From Oasisia sp. SBJ-2009 (lineage: Eukaryota; Annelida; Polychaeta; Sabellida; Siboglinidae): 64,000 nucleotides of DNA. Made by a program: the position numbers and the translations under genes. The DNA is taken from the NCBI GenBank assembly GCA_964017155.1, contig OZ024861.1:48953013-49017012 (forward strand), in the 5' to 3' direction. This document shows, one piece after another, positions 13,142 to 24,040 of this stretch (position 1 is its first letter; each line of letters begins with the position of its first letter). Under the pieces are notes generated by a model. It was given only the letters and a program-made list of their open reading frames with translations, did not search any database and was not told the DNA's origin.

Positions 13142-16100
13142 TGTGTGTGTATTTAATGTCTAGGAATCACAAGCATGTAGTGATTTAGTAATTCAGAAAC
13201 CTACACTGTTTTTAATAGGAATACCATCACACACTTATTGTGACTATAAAATAATACAATCTCTTTCTGCAGACGTACATCATATCAGTGCTGCCTTCAA
13301 TTCTTCCTATAAAAATGCAAAAAGTTTCAAGCTGTCAGAAAAATTTCTTGTAATGAGGACTTAAACAATAAATAAACTATGGGAAGTGAAGACATTGAAC
13401 ACTCAGTTACTCACAGTGGGGTGAGATTCTGGGACATTCACAAAGTCGGCCGTCAGATAAGTGCGGTGAAAGATCCAGTCGGGCTGCACGGGAAAGTTGA
13501 CTGCAGGTAGACAGATAGGTAGAGGTAAATTGTTAAATCAATTGAAGTATTCCGACCTTAATACAGATTGTAAACAATATTTTCACACTTCACTCTGTGG
13601 CAGACTTTTTTTAATCGAATATCATCTTCACTTCCCTGGGAAGTATTAAGCCATGTTGCAATTATTGCACACAGACTATTCTTACACAAATAGCCCCCAC
13701 TGTCAGGTACTCAACCATACAGGTGGGTGAACTGGACCAATGTGGAATGAATCAACTTGCCCAAGGTTTGACCCCACAGTGCAGGATTCTAAGCTGGGTG
13801 TTGTTGACTAAATCTGATAAACAGCACCTCAGTTCTCTGTCCACACTGACTCACCATTTCTGAAAGGTTCTCCATGAGGACTCACCATTTCTATGTTGTC
13901 TCTCCACGAAGACTCACCATTTCTATGTTGTCTCTCTATGAGAACTCACCATTTCTGAGTTGTCTCTCCACGAGGACTCACCATTTCTTTGTTGTCTCTC
14001 CATGAAGACTCACCATTTCTATGTTGTCTCTCCATGAAGAATCACCATATCAGTGTAGTCTCTGGACCAGGACTCACCATTTCTTTGTTGTCTCTGCATG
14101 GGGACTCACCATTTCTCTACTGTCTCTCCACAAGGACCACAATTTCTCTGTTGTCTCTCCATGAGGACTCACCATTTCTCTGTTGTCTCTCCAGGAGGAC
14201 TCACCATTTCTCTGTTGTCTCTCCATGAGGACTCACCATTTCTTTGTTGTCTCTCCACGAGGACTCACCATTTCTCTGTTCTCTCCATGAGGACTCACCA
14301 TTTCCATTTCTCCGTTGTCTCTCCACAAGGACTCACCATTTCTCTGTTGTCTCTCCATGAGGACTCACCATTTCTCCGTTGTCTCTCCACGAGGTCTCAC
14401 CATTTTTCCGCTGTCTCTCCACGAGGCCTCACCATTTCTCTGCTGTCTCTCCATGAGGACTCACCATTTCTCTGCTGTCTCTCCACGAGGACTCACCATT
14501 TCTCTGCTGTCTCTCCACGAGGACTCACCATTTATCTGCTGTCTCTCCACGAGGCCTCACCATTTCTCTGCTGTCTCTCCATGAGGACTCACAATTTCTC
14601 TGCTGTCTCTCCACGAGGACTCAACATTTCTCTGCTGTCTCTCCATGAGGACTCACCATTTCTCTGCTGTCTCTCCACGAGGATTCACCATTTCTCTGCT
14701 GTCTCTCCACGAGGACTCACCATTTATCTGCTGTCTCTCCACGAGGACTCACCATTTCTCTTCTGTCTCTCCACGAGGACTCACCATTTCTCTGTTGTCT
14801 CTCCACGAGGACTCACCATTTCTCTGCTGTCTCTCCACGAGGACTCATCATTTCTCTGCTGTCTCTCCACGAGGACTCACCATTTCTCTGCTGTCTCTCC
14901 ATGAGGATCCTGCGGGAGGCGTCGGACTGACTCACTGTGCCCCGGTTTGTTTCCTTCATCAGCCGCGCCTTTATCTACAATGTCACGTGACCGTCAGTAG
15001 ACAACTAACTCTTTACATCAGACAGACATTCTTCTTCTTCTTATGGTTAGCTCATCACTCTATATTAGCCACATGTTTGTGACTAGAGTATTGTCGAGCT
15101 TGGTTTTCAGAGTTGTCCTTCTCTAGAATTAGTGAGTCCACTACAGGTTACACATTTACCCCCTGTGTGGAATCTTTTACTTCCATGGCATAGACAGCAG
15201 ATAGAAGGGACCACCAGTTTTTAGTGTCTCTTCCGAAAGACACTGGCAAATGTGGGGTGAATGAAATTGCCTAAGTTTTGAAACAGCCGTAGGTGGGATC
15301 GAACCACCGTCCCCTCGATTGACAGTCCGGCGCTCTCCCACGACCACCATTCCATTTTACTAGACATTACTGCTCGGTGTCTAAGGAATTATCTGAATGT
15401 TGACAAAACAGTACAGGAGTATAGATAAGATCAGAAGCTCAGTTTATGTGACGGGATTCGAGCTCAGAAATAGGGGCATGTCTTGAAAGACACTGTTTCT
15501 GAGCCTGAATCTTGATAGTCTTAAAAAGACACTAGTTGGAAGGGCCTATGAATGAGTAACACTTACACAAACACCCTCTTTTATATTTCACATGTATGCA
15601 AACCCATAAAAAAATTCTCTGCACACAGTCATGAAACTAAAGCAATACCAAGTTAAAAGCAGTCTCTAAAAATAATAATGATAAACCTAATTGCCTCATG
15701 ACTTACATCTTCCAGTTCATCCTTAGAGATCTTGCTCCCTGGGGCTGGCAGCTGGGATACAAGGGTGCTGGGAGAGGTGAGGCTGACTCCCGCTGCCACC
15801 GCCCTCTCCTCCGCATTCCTCCTCAGGTAGAGCTTCGTCTGTGGCAAACACCTTGTGTTACTTAATATTTTTAACCATAATTTATTCATATTTGTATCCG
15901 GTTAACACTGAGAGAATGCTTAAAGTACTTTAAGAACATTTAAAGTACTTTATTTACCATGACAATTGTTTCATTTATTTAAATTTAAAATTTGTAAAAT
16001 GTTTACTATTTATATTGTAGTTTTAATGTAAAGCACTGTGAATGCTATATAAAATATAGATTATTATTAAAGGCAGTGAGTGATATGGGATGTGTAAGGC

Positions 16101-18920
16101 CGCTGGAAGGGAAACAACTAACAAGGATCATCAGATTCAGTCTCTTAGAAAATCTGAAGTCTACGATTACTGGTTTTTCTATGAGTGTCTTGGTGAACGA
16201 ACGAAAGACAAGTTGCTACTTACCTCGTCATCATCACACAACTTGGACAGCAAATACACAAGTGGATCCAAGTCTCTGACACTGCAAATGACACGTCACA
16301 CAGTATAGTGTATGTCATTGTGTCATTCTGTGACGTTTCATATAGATTTTAAATAATTGTGTTTTATCGCTGATATTGACCCTAAAGGACTGTAAAAAAT
16401 TGTTTCCATTTTTTTCGTCCACTTTTTCGTGGGAAAATTCAATATGGCCGCCACCAGTCACCAAGCCTTATAATCACTATATCTTTGGCAATAAATGGTA
16501 TAGAAACTTGAACTCGGAGTCATGTTATGTTTAGAAGTATGAGGAATCCAATGCAACTATTATTTTGATGAAAGAAATGAAAATAAAGCTATACCAGCCA
16601 AAAATGTGTTACAATGACCATAAAGTATATAACATAATATATAGTACACCCTGTATATGCAATTATGTAGCAAATACATGTCCAGTGACTTTTTCATGTA
16701 GATTTTAAATTATTGTGTTTTTTCACTTGTATTGGCCCTAAAGAACTGAAAAAAGTATGTCACACCTTGTATCGTCATGACAACCATTTATAATTCCTGT
16801 CATCAACCACATCTCCTCCATTCTTATTGTCGGTTTTTATTTATTACCTCTGTATTTATCTAATATAAAAATGAAAACGCCACAAATGATTTAATTGAAA
16901 TTTGGGTCTTACATATGTGTGATGACACCAATGCAAGGACGTTTCATTGAGGATAGTGAATATCAAAGGTGATAAACATATTAGGTTTATCGTTATGTAC
17001 AATTGGCCAGTACGACAGGTTCAACTGTAGAAGTCTATAACCTTCGGCATCTCCCATAAGTGAGTGCCTGTCGTCTTGTCACTGATTACAAATACAATCT
17101 GAATATATTGAGAATTCATCAATTGTTGCCTGTCTTTTGCCAATTTATGCATTGTTTATGCACATTATGACAGACCTATATTACTGACAGTTAGAATTTG
17201 TTATGGTTACCTTGCAGTTACATCCACAATGATAAGTCTGTATGCCCGGCAGCTTTTAAATAATCCTCTACATATTGGTGCAAGGTGTTGAAGTTTGCGG
17301 ACGATACAAAAGTGTTTAGAAAAATTGAAAGTGATGCAGATAGACAGCAATTACAAGATGATCTAAATAAGTTGAACGAATGGTCTGATAAGTGGCAAAT
17401 GCTGTTTAATTACGGGAAGTGTAAGTGCCTCCACACAGGACATGGAAATGAAGATGCACAATATACAATGGGTGATACTGTACTAAATACTACCGTAAAG
17501 GAAAAGGACTTAGGGTTAACTATTAGTGCTGATATGAAGGTATCAGAACAGTGTGCAATTGCAGCAGCAAAGGGAAACCAAATTCTTGGATTAATTAGAC
17601 GAAATATAGTGTACAAGGAAAAAGAACTAATAATACCGCTGTACAAAACAATAGTTAGGCCTCATTTAGAATATTGCATACAGGCATGGAGGCCATATCG
17701 CAAGAAGGATATTGATATACTAGAAAGAGTACAAAGAAGAGCAACCAAAATGATACAAAAACTCAGGAATATTAGTTATGAAATGCGTCTAAAAGAATGT
17801 GGATTAACAACACTAGAAACCAGGAGATTGAGAGGAGATCAGATAGAAGTTTTTAAAATATTGAATGGGTATGAAAATATTGACAGAAATATTTTTTTCT
17901 CTGTTAAGGAAGAGAGAAGGACTAGAGGACATGGAATTACATTAGCAAAGAAGCAGTGTAGACTAGATATTAGAAAAATTTAATTTTCACAAAGAACAGT
18001 AAATGAATGGAACAGATTATCGGCTGATTGTGTAGGTGCTAGTAGTGTTAATATGTTTAAAAATAAAATTGACATGTACCTAAGAAGGGCTGGGTACATT
18101 TAGTTAGATAGGTTGGACTCTCGGTAAGCCAAAGGGCTTCCTTGTCCACCTGCCATCTAGAGTTGATTCTCTAGGTGGCAATCTTGTTAAATCTTGTTAA
18201 ATATTAACGTAGCTCCCGTCTCTAAAGACTACTTAATATTCTGTATGCCCTGCAGTTTTTAAAATATCCTCTACATATCAACATAGCTCCTGTCTTTAAA
18301 GGCTCTACCTAATATTCTGTATGCCCTGCAGCTTTTAAAATATCTTCTACATATCAACATAGCTCCTGTCTTTAAAGGCTCTACCTAATATTCTGTATGC
18401 CCTGCAGTTTTTAAAATATCCTCTACATATCAACATAGCTCCTGTCTTTAAAGGCTCTACCTAATATTCTGTATACCCTGCAGCTTTTAAAATATCCTCT
18501 ACATATCAACATAGCTCCTGTCTTTAAAGGCTCTACCTAATATTCTGTATGCCCTGCAGTTTTTAAAATATCCTCTACATATCAACATAGCTCCTGTCTT
18601 TAAAGACTCTACCTAACATTCATTATCACTGGAAACTGACAATAATAATTTTTTTTTTAAATTATACTGTTAAGCAGACTTTTTCTAGTTGCCACGTACT
18701 TCTTTGACTTGAGTTCTTCGTACTTGTTAAGGAACTCTGTGGGAGTTGCCGTCGACTCTGCGATCTTCCTCTTTGCATTGTGAGCTGACACCTATAACAT
18801 GTGTCATAGACATGTGACAGTTAAACACTGTTTATTGACAACCCATGTCACCACGCATAGAGGTGTACAGTGCCACAAAACAGGAAGCAATACAGAGAAA
18901 CACAACAGTTCAGTATACTG

Positions 18921-18961
<41 letters not shown>

Positions 18962-21900
18962 ATTATCAATTATCCACAATTTTTTTTATCAAATGAATAA
19001 ATAAGATGTCCTTTCAAATTAAAAAAATATTATGTAAAGCTAAAATATAAACCATCTAAAAGGTTGTTTAAAATGTTAAATATTCTATTTAAAATTATTA
19101 TGTTAAGCTAAAAGTTCACGATAAAAGAAGATTGTGTGCCAGATGGTGCGACACAGTGATTATTACATCCTTCTGTGCAGCTGTCAGTACCTGAGTGGTG
19201 ATGTAGGGGGTCATGTACCTGAGTGGTGATGTAGGGGGTCATATACCTGAGTGATGATGTAGGGGGTCATGTACCTGAGTGGTGATGTAGGGGGTCATGT
19301 ACCTGAGTGGTGATGTAGGGGGGTCATATACCTGAATGATGATGTAGGGGGTCATGTACCTGAGTGGTGATGTAGGGGGCCACGTACCTGAGTGGTGATG
19401 TAGGGGGCCACGTACCTGAGTGGTGATGTAGGGGGTCGTGTACCTGAGTGGTGATGTAGGGGGTCATGTACCTGAGTGGTGATGTAGGGGGTCATGTACC
19501 TGAGTAATGATTTAGGGGGTCATGTGCCTGAGTGGTGATTTAGGGGGTCATGTGCCTGAGTGGTGACATAGGGGGTCATGTACCTGAGTGGTGATGTAGG
19601 GGGTCATGTACCTGAGTGGTGATGTAGGGGGTCATGTACCTGAGTGGTGATGTAGGGGGTCACGTACCTGAGGGGTGATGTAGGGGGTCACGTACCTGAG
19701 TGGTGATGTAGGGGGTCATGTAGCTGAGTGGTGATGTAGGGGGTCACGTACCTGAGTGGTGATGTAGGGGGTCACGTACCTGAGTGGTGATGTAGGGGGT
19801 CACGTACCTGAGTGGTGATGTAGGGGGTCACGTACCTGAGTGGTGATGTAGGGGGTCACGTACCTGAGTGGTGATGTAGGGGGCCACGTACCTGAGTGGT
19901 GATGTAGGGGGTCACGTACCTGAGTGGTGATGTAGGGGGTCATGTTCTTCTGTAACATGTCAGTGTACACCTCCGCCCCAGGACCTTCACTCGACTGGGT
20001 CCTGCAACAACACTTCAAGTTAACCCTTCGTCTGCAAGAAATAGCTTTATGTAGAGACCCGTCCACCAGTCATTAGGACGGGTAAAAACGAATATGGACG
20101 GGCAGAAATATGGGTGGACGGGTGGTGGACGGGTAAAAAATGAAGGATCAAGAAAAGGTCTTCCAAAACCATAGATATTGTTAGTTATGCCTTGAAAGTG
20201 AGTGTAAATGGTGTCATATGTGTGTTTGTAGCCCATTTCAGGTCATCAGGCACACCTGAAAGTTTGTAAACTGCTTTAACAGTTAACATCCGTGTGTCCA
20301 CCAAAACATGTGTGACTGGCAATCATTTTATCCTGCATAAAGCCCTGCTGCAAGATGACATTCCAGAGCTGAAAAAAGGATTGTTACACCTAATATCTTA
20401 TTGTTCGCCTCTTGTTGTCCCTATCATCAGCGGTGAGGTTGGCCATGGTTACTGTCGTCTTTTCTTCATCTTTTCTATCCTCCCCTTACTTTCCTCACTA
20501 CATTTTCTATCAGCAGTCTCCAACTTCTTTCTTTTGCTGTTGTTCTCCATTCTCCTCCCACTCTTTCCAGATCTCTCTTAACATAGTCCTCCCATCACAT
20601 CCTCTGTGTTCTTCACCTCCTTTTTCTCACCATTTTCTGGGCATCTGCTCTGTTTGCCAACTTTTCATCTCCCATTCTTTTCATGCATCCAACCAATTTT
20701 AGCATACTCCTCATCAATTTCTTCTTAAAACTTGCCTTCACACCAACCTCCAGTTACACCGAATACAACGATACAATATTTTTTTGACAAAACTCAGCAG
20801 CGTTGACAAGGTTTCTTGATCAAAGGGGCTATGTAGTGCCTTTGTCAGCATTTCTATCACATGTTAATTCTCTGTTGTCATCTTCTTCTTCCATATACTG
20901 GACTGCGCCCTGTGGTCCCTGTCAGGGCATTAAAAATCTGATCGAAGCTTGTGTGCTTGGGGAGGGGGCAGTGTGTCTTAAAACAGTTACCGGGGGGTAA
21001 TTTAAAAACAAAATTTATATTAAAACATTAATAAAGTTATTCTGTGAATAGTTTTTATTATTATTATAATGTACATAGTCTTATGAAGAAATTAAAGCAG
21101 ATGTTAAGGCTCGAAGGCCAGTTCTGAAAGCCTCTGGGCATGTGGTGGCTGATAGGCTTGTGGGGACTGGGGAGCCTATGTCATTGTCTAAAGGTTGCAA
21201 GAAAAAATGAATGGTAAAGGGCTGGGTGGTCTGCCCTTGCATGTTGAAAACGCTGGGCTCCCCGCGTTCTGGGGTCATTCTGTTGGAGGTACTGGTCTAA
21301 GGTGATGTGAAGTCAACATGACCGGTGTTGATTTTGTGTAGGAGACTTAGGTAGTTGTTCTTCCTCCTCGTTTCCAGGCTTTCCCAGTGTAGCACCTTCG
21401 GCATGTCATCAACACATCCTGGTGTTCTGTTTTTGTAGTCACCGCTGTCACTTGTATTGCCATGTATCAGTGGTTATCACATGACAGCAAACAACATTGG
21501 GGGAGGACATCTGCATTGATGGCCAAAGGTAATAAGGTATCTTTTATATTTTGGTCACTGCTGATCGTTTTGTGTGACAAAAATAATGGTCTCTGGCTAT
21601 CACTTCCCATGATTGTCTTGCCAGAGCTGCTGTCAAATTACCAGACCTTCAGCGTGGTCACATGACAATAGAGATCAATATACATTGAGAGCTCAATAGA
21701 CCACAAAAATAAAAAAAGCTCAAACAAGAAAAATCCCAGGTTGTGGCTAATAAACTTAGTGAAACCACACAATTCATCTATTGGGAACAACATGATCTAG
21801 TTATCGTACTCAGCTCAAAATGATTGTTACTGAATCAAGTTTCAATTCATATACCAATATTCTCAATATTTGTAGAGCGCAGTGGCTCAGGGGTAGACCT

Positions 21901-22363
21901 CCGGACTCTCGACTAAGAGAACCCAGGTTCGAATCCTGTGCTGCGGTGTTAAAACCTTGGGCAAGTTTTTTCACTCTACATTGCTCCAGTTCACTCAGCT
22001 GTTTGAGTACCTGGCAATAGACAGTGGTGGATATGTGTACGCGCAGCCTTTCGCACATTAATTGTAGCATGTGGCTGGATGCTTCCCAGAGAAGTTGAGA
22101 TGGTATTTGATTGAACAGGTCTGCCGGGGAAGTAATGTGTAAAAGCGCTTTGAGCAGTCCTATGGACTGGATACTGCGCTATATAAAAACTTACCTTTAC
22201 TCAATATTGTGATAATAACCCAGGATATTAATAATGCCATTTCTATCAAAGTTATATTGATAAAGATACTTAGTGCAGATTGAGTCAGAACAAACCAGAC
22301 ATACCTGAGAAGGCTGGTGATCTCACTGACATGATGGTGAATGCGGAACTCATGTTGCGACAT
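1430..22363 (-). CDS. TUBGCP2: Gamma-tubulin complex component 2 (GCP2), 20 exons, 3' part beyond window
   Basis: GCP2 is a core gamma-tubulin small complex subunit that nucleates microtubules at the centrosome. Exons, in coding order: 22363-22305, 20001-19920, 18791-18700, 16281-16224, 15838-15707, 14974-14881, 13500-13415, 12502-12437, 11485-11404, 10395-10318, 9914-9847, 9115-9071, 8104-8012, 7755-7694, 6793-6751, 6138-6067, 4609-4548, 3953-3841, 2982-2832, 1521-1430. Junction phases agree throughout and give 543 codons without a stop. Recognisable GCP2 blocks include [12 protein letters not shown] (start), [64 protein letters not shown] and [20 protein letters not shown], the GRIP1 region. 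The start was chosen by match to vertebrate GCP2; an in-frame ATG lies 24 bases upstream. All junctions are GT-AG except exon 17-18, which is AT-AC, and probably the donor after exon 20. About 360 C-terminal residues (GRIP2) are missing. Family assignment is firm; exact ends rest on consensus and phase. Confidence 0.93.
3180..3412 (+). mobile_element. LINE-type 3' end fragment
   Basis: This non-coding fragment ends in AGGACAATAAAGTGAAATTG followed by ATTGATTGA repeats. The same 3' end occurs inverted at 9262-9340, so this is a dispersed retroelement tail lying in a TUBGCP2 intron. No reverse transcriptase residues remain, so the clade is unknown. Confidence 0.5.
3954..4547 (-). other. U12-type AT-AC intron in TUBGCP2
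   Basis: On the minus strand the intron begins ATATCCTTT, the exact U12 AT-AC donor consensus, immediately after GATGC at 4548. It ends TGTTGCCAC just before TTACTGG at 3953. CCTTAAC, the U12 branch-point core, lies about ten bases before the terminal AC. No AG acceptor or GT donor nearby joins the exons in frame with the GCP2 family. With AT-AC removal the junction reads [11 protein letters not shown], matching NDKYWDQRYTI in vertebrate GCP2. Confidence 0.85.
4937..5085. repeat. Short imperfect direct repeat, intronic
   Basis: The block GCCCTCTNGTGGGCATC with its flanking CCTTGG/ACTTGG context occurs twice about 45 bases apart. No coding potential was found; it lies between TUBGCP2 exons 16 and 17. 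Confidence 0.4.
5139..5222. repeat. Long near-perfect hairpin
   Basis: The two halves are inverted copies around a centre at 5179/5180. The inner stem is TTTGTCGATGA/TCATCGACAAA, continued by GAGCAAA/TTTGCTC, and the outer stem is TTGTATGATTT/AAATCATACAA. Only a few mismatches and one small bulge interrupt about 40 bp of stem with no loop. It lies just upstream of a SINE. Confidence 0.85.
5339..5650 (+). mobile_element. tRNA-derived SINE, family B
   Basis: The head has an A-box-like GGTCGCGCGGTAGACG and a B-box-like GGTTCAATCCC, followed by a shared non-tRNA body (GGCAATTTCATTC ... AGAGAAGGACAACTCTGAAA) and an AGAAGA-rich 3' tail. Copies occur at 10548-10835 (+) and 15028-15350 (-). A pol III-type, LINE-mobilised element in a TUBGCP2 intron; it is not a tRNA gene, because no cloverleaf 3' half closes. 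Confidence 0.75.
6860..7200 (+). pseudogene. CR1/L2-like LINE 3' fragment, antisense in TUBGCP2
   Basis: Plus-strand translation gives [20 protein letters not shown], then a stretch ending in [20 protein letters not shown] with a nearby stop. This is the typical C-terminus of CR1/L2/Jockey-group reverse transcriptase ORFs (RRLRGDxIEVYKI ... WNSLP). The catalytic domain is missing, so it is a 5'-truncated relic. Confidence 0.75.
8353..8470. repeat. 58-bp direct tandem duplication
   Basis: A segment containing CCCTGCAATCGTGACTGGAG and ATATATATTTAAGCAT is present twice back to back with no visible differences, so the duplication is young. It is intronic. Confidence 0.85.
9262..9340 (-). mobile_element. 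LINE-type 3' end fragment (second copy)
   Basis: This is the reverse complement of the terminal part of the 3180-3412 element: CACTTTATTGTCCTAAGAAG, then a block matching ATGATCACATCTAAAATAT. It lies in a TUBGCP2 intron and is truncated. Confidence 0.45.
10548..10835 (+). mobile_element. tRNA-derived SINE, family B
   Basis: This copy has a better preserved head (GTCGCGTGGTAGAGCGCCGG and GGTTCAATCCC) than the one at 5339, with the same body ending near ACTCACTAATTC. The 3' tail differs (CAGAATCGGAATCTGAATG), so the tail was either diverged or acquired separately. Confidence 0.72.
12540..12830. repeat. (CA)n and (ACGC)n microsatellite
   Basis: CA-rich simple repeats with a central ACGC block start about 40 bases upstream of TUBGCP2 exon 8 in transcript direction. 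The open frames here (His/Thr or Cys/Val) are repeat artefacts. Confidence 0.95.
13069..13152. repeat. (GT)n microsatellite
   Basis: An almost pure GT dinucleotide run in the intron between TUBGCP2 exons 7 and 8. Confidence 0.95.
13850..14896. repeat. 32-bp minisatellite derived from TUBGCP2 exon 6 and its splice donor
   Basis: About 32 tandem units of 32 bp run up to and include the 3' end of exon 6. On the minus strand each unit reads CAGAGAAATG|GTGAGTCCTC plus GTGGAGAGACAG, so nearly every unit carries the exon end and a good GTGAGT donor. The exon-proximal donor (14881/14880) gives the phase needed by exon 7. Because 32 is not a multiple of three, the frame shifts each unit, and every third unit presents TGGTGA with an in-frame TGA. 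Confidence 0.95.
15028..15350 (-). mobile_element. tRNA-derived SINE, family B
   Basis: This is an inverted copy of the 5339 element. Its B box (GGTTCGATCCC on the minus strand) lies near 15295, and the 3' tail of AAGAAGAAGAA lies at 15030-15045. It sits just upstream of TUBGCP2 exon 6 in the intron. Confidence 0.75.
17236..17284. repeat. Outlying unit of the 18193-18610 minisatellite
   Basis: CTGTATGCCCGGCAGC, TTTTAAATAATCCTCTACAT matches the repeat unit found about 1 kb further on. The two parts are separated by a LINE fragment starting at about 17285. Confidence 0.7.
17285..18195 (+). pseudogene. CR1/L2-like LINE, RT C-terminal half, antisense in TUBGCP2
   Basis: The translated region begins [13 protein letters not shown], the RT catalytic FADD box, and continues through [34 protein letters not shown] and [20 protein letters not shown] at 17981 interrupts the frame; the same frame resumes with [18 protein letters not shown] and ends near 18103. 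A short 3' UTR contains a hairpin (TGCCATCTAGAG/CTCTAGGTGGCA) and a terminal AATCTTGTTA duplication. The upstream RT and endonuclease domains are missing, so it is 5'-truncated and dead. Confidence 0.88.
18193..18615. repeat. ~77-bp minisatellite
   Basis: Five or so units of about 77 bp contain CTGTATGCCCTGCAG, AAAATATCCTCTACATATCA, ACATAGCTCCTGTCTTTAAA and GGCTCTACCTAATATT. It lies directly downstream of the LINE fragment in the intron between TUBGCP2 exons 3 and 4. Confidence 0.9.
18924..18958. repeat. (AT)n microsatellite
   Basis: A pure AT dinucleotide run in a TUBGCP2 intron. Confidence 0.95.
19186..19945. repeat. 28-bp minisatellite derived from TUBGCP2 exon 2 and its splice donor
   Basis: About 27 tandem units of 28 bp extend from the 3' end of exon 2 into the intron. 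On the minus strand each unit reads CCCTACATCACCACTCAG|GTACGTGACC, so it repeats the exon's last codons (PYITTQ) followed by a strong CAG|GTACGT donor. The exon-proximal donor (19920/19919) keeps the phase of exon 3. Reading through stays open to about 19802, and three extra units (84 bp) would preserve the frame. Confidence 0.95.
20060..20350. repeat. Dispersed repeat shared with 26120-26490
   Basis: Shared blocks include GGTCTTCCAAAA, ATATTGTTAGTTATGCCTTG, GGGCTACAAACACATATG-like sequence, CACCAAAACATGTGTGACTG and TATCCTGCATAAAG. Some blocks occur in both orientations in the second copy. The type is unknown and no coding sequence was found. Confidence 0.6.
21871..22208 (+). mobile_element. 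tRNA-derived SINE, family A, with target-site duplication
   Basis: The head has an A box (TGGCTCAGGGGTAGA) and a B box (GGTTCGAATCC), a long conserved body and the 3' end ACTGCGCTATATAAAAACTT. CTCAATATT occurs at 21862-21870 and again at 22200-22208 as a probable target-site duplication. It lies in TUBGCP2 intron 1. Related copies are at 25050, 32950 (-), 34434 and 41996 (-). Confidence 0.85.
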
Positions 22364-23864
22364 CCCTCTGTCTGTTTTAAAATACAATTAATGGAACATT
22401 TTGGGACAATGTTCATGGATTATAAATTTAACGTTAACAGCTCCGTTTACAAATTGATTTGGCTAGACTAGGTAATGTGTTCTGGAACGTTGTCTTAAAC
22501 TTAGTTTGAAACCCCACCCACTCATATATACTCCCCGATAAATTACATAGACTATATTTAATCACTTTTACTAGACTAGTTATACTTGTGGCAAAATATG
22601 GGTATAATAAGCTCCAGTATATGGCTTACGGTAAATGTTATTGCTATGTGTACATTAATTGGCGTTTAGGCAAAACTGGGCTGCCTGAAGCATACCACAC
22701 ATGCAACAAGTTACAAGATAAACAACTATTTTCGACATTACAGATTACTTAGTTCACTTATTATCGCCCATGTTAACCATGACAGGACTTGTTTAATTTC
22801 TCAACGGCATTCGTGTTACCAAATGGTTCATTATTTATTACGTTTAGCAGGAGTGAGTAGATGAGAAAAACGAAGCGCATATTAACGGTGGAAGTAACTA
22901 GCCTTAGTGAATTGATGTTTTTTATAGCCAAGCGACAATCCACCGATTCCCGCGTCCAACTACTGGCCGGCAATATAATCTCGAAATCAATATTTACTTT
23001 TTACATAGATTTGTTTATCACAAATTGTAATCAAATATCCGTAGCGTTAATAAATAGTAATGCAATGGTAGTCAAAATTCCTGTTTTTGTTTTATATATT
23101 CTTGAAAACGTGATAAGTTTATTTCTGAGGTCGAGGCTATGCAATGACCGGAGCGAGATATTTCCATGACGAATTTGGACGCGTTTGGTTATCGCTTTGA
23201 CCAGGTGAGATTTCATAAATGAGACAACGCTACAGCCACCTACTCTTTCAGCCGGTACTGTTGTGAATCAGCTTGCTTTCATTAAATGTAATTTAATCTA
23301 ATCAGCATATGGTGACAAAGTAGGTGACAGTAATACAATTTAGGCTTCGTACAAGTTATTTACGATGCAATCAACAAGATTGAAGAGTGTCAGTGTCACA
23401 ATACATTCGAATGCCTACAATATTATATACTATAATATAGGCCAGTCACAGAGCATTGATAATACAGTGCCTACACTAGTACTCGCTCAATCTTAGCCTC
23501 ACGACTGTTGTATAGATAACAGCTTAGCAGACAGTGTTCTTGGGAATAGTCAACATAATTTAGTGTTTGTGTAATATTGGTTTTATTGCTCACGGCTGTA
23601 TTAATTCGATGTGTTATTATTTTTGTGTGTATTGGGATTTTGGTAATTTCTATCATCATGCAGTCTTCACTTTGTCTATGCCGATATGGCTAGGCTTCTT
23701 CTTGTGGCAAGTCTAAAGAGCTGAATGAATATATTGTACTGTGCGTGTAATTTATAGCGTTTTCATTCAGACTACTTGAATTGTAAGTACGTGTTGTCAG
23801 AGTTACATTATGTCAGTGCAATTTCCATGTAAAATGTATAATGATTATGTACTTTATCTTTCAG

Positions 23865-24040
23865 CATCTGAAGAAAAAGTACATTCAGCTGTTGGGATTA
23901 CATCTGCAGAACAGCACATCATGAGTAAAAGCAACTGCCCAGTATGTCACTGGATATGACGTGTCACCATGCCGAGTAACACGTGACCAGAAGTACATTT
24001 ACACGAGCAGAGTATATCGCGAGTGACTAAAGCAGCCACG
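23865..24040 (+). other. Probable TMEM138 5' UTR with upstream ORFs
   Basis: A polypyrimidine tract with TTTCAG ends at 23864, and no intron signal separates this point from the TMEM138 ATG. The leader contains at least three short upstream ORFs (ATGs at 23921, 23944 and 23969), all ending before the main start. They could reduce translation of the main ORF if this leader is transcribed as drawn. Confidence 0.5.

Noticed and set aside
13850..14896. CRISPR-like array (also 19186-19945)
   Set aside because: The units are head-to-tail without unique spacers and contain a eukaryotic exon end.
14098..14904. 268-residue open frame of [20 protein letters not shown] repeats
   Set aside because: It is the antisense reading of the 32-bp minisatellite; the 96-bp frame period explains its length.
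21871..21950. tRNA gene
   Set aside because: A and B boxes are present but belong to a SINE head repeated at five loci, with no complete cloverleaf.
22861..23169. 102-residue plus-strand open frame between TUBGCP2 and TMEM138
   Set aside because: No recognised domain and no sign of splicing or conservation; likely chance, overlapping a possible TMEM138 5' exon.
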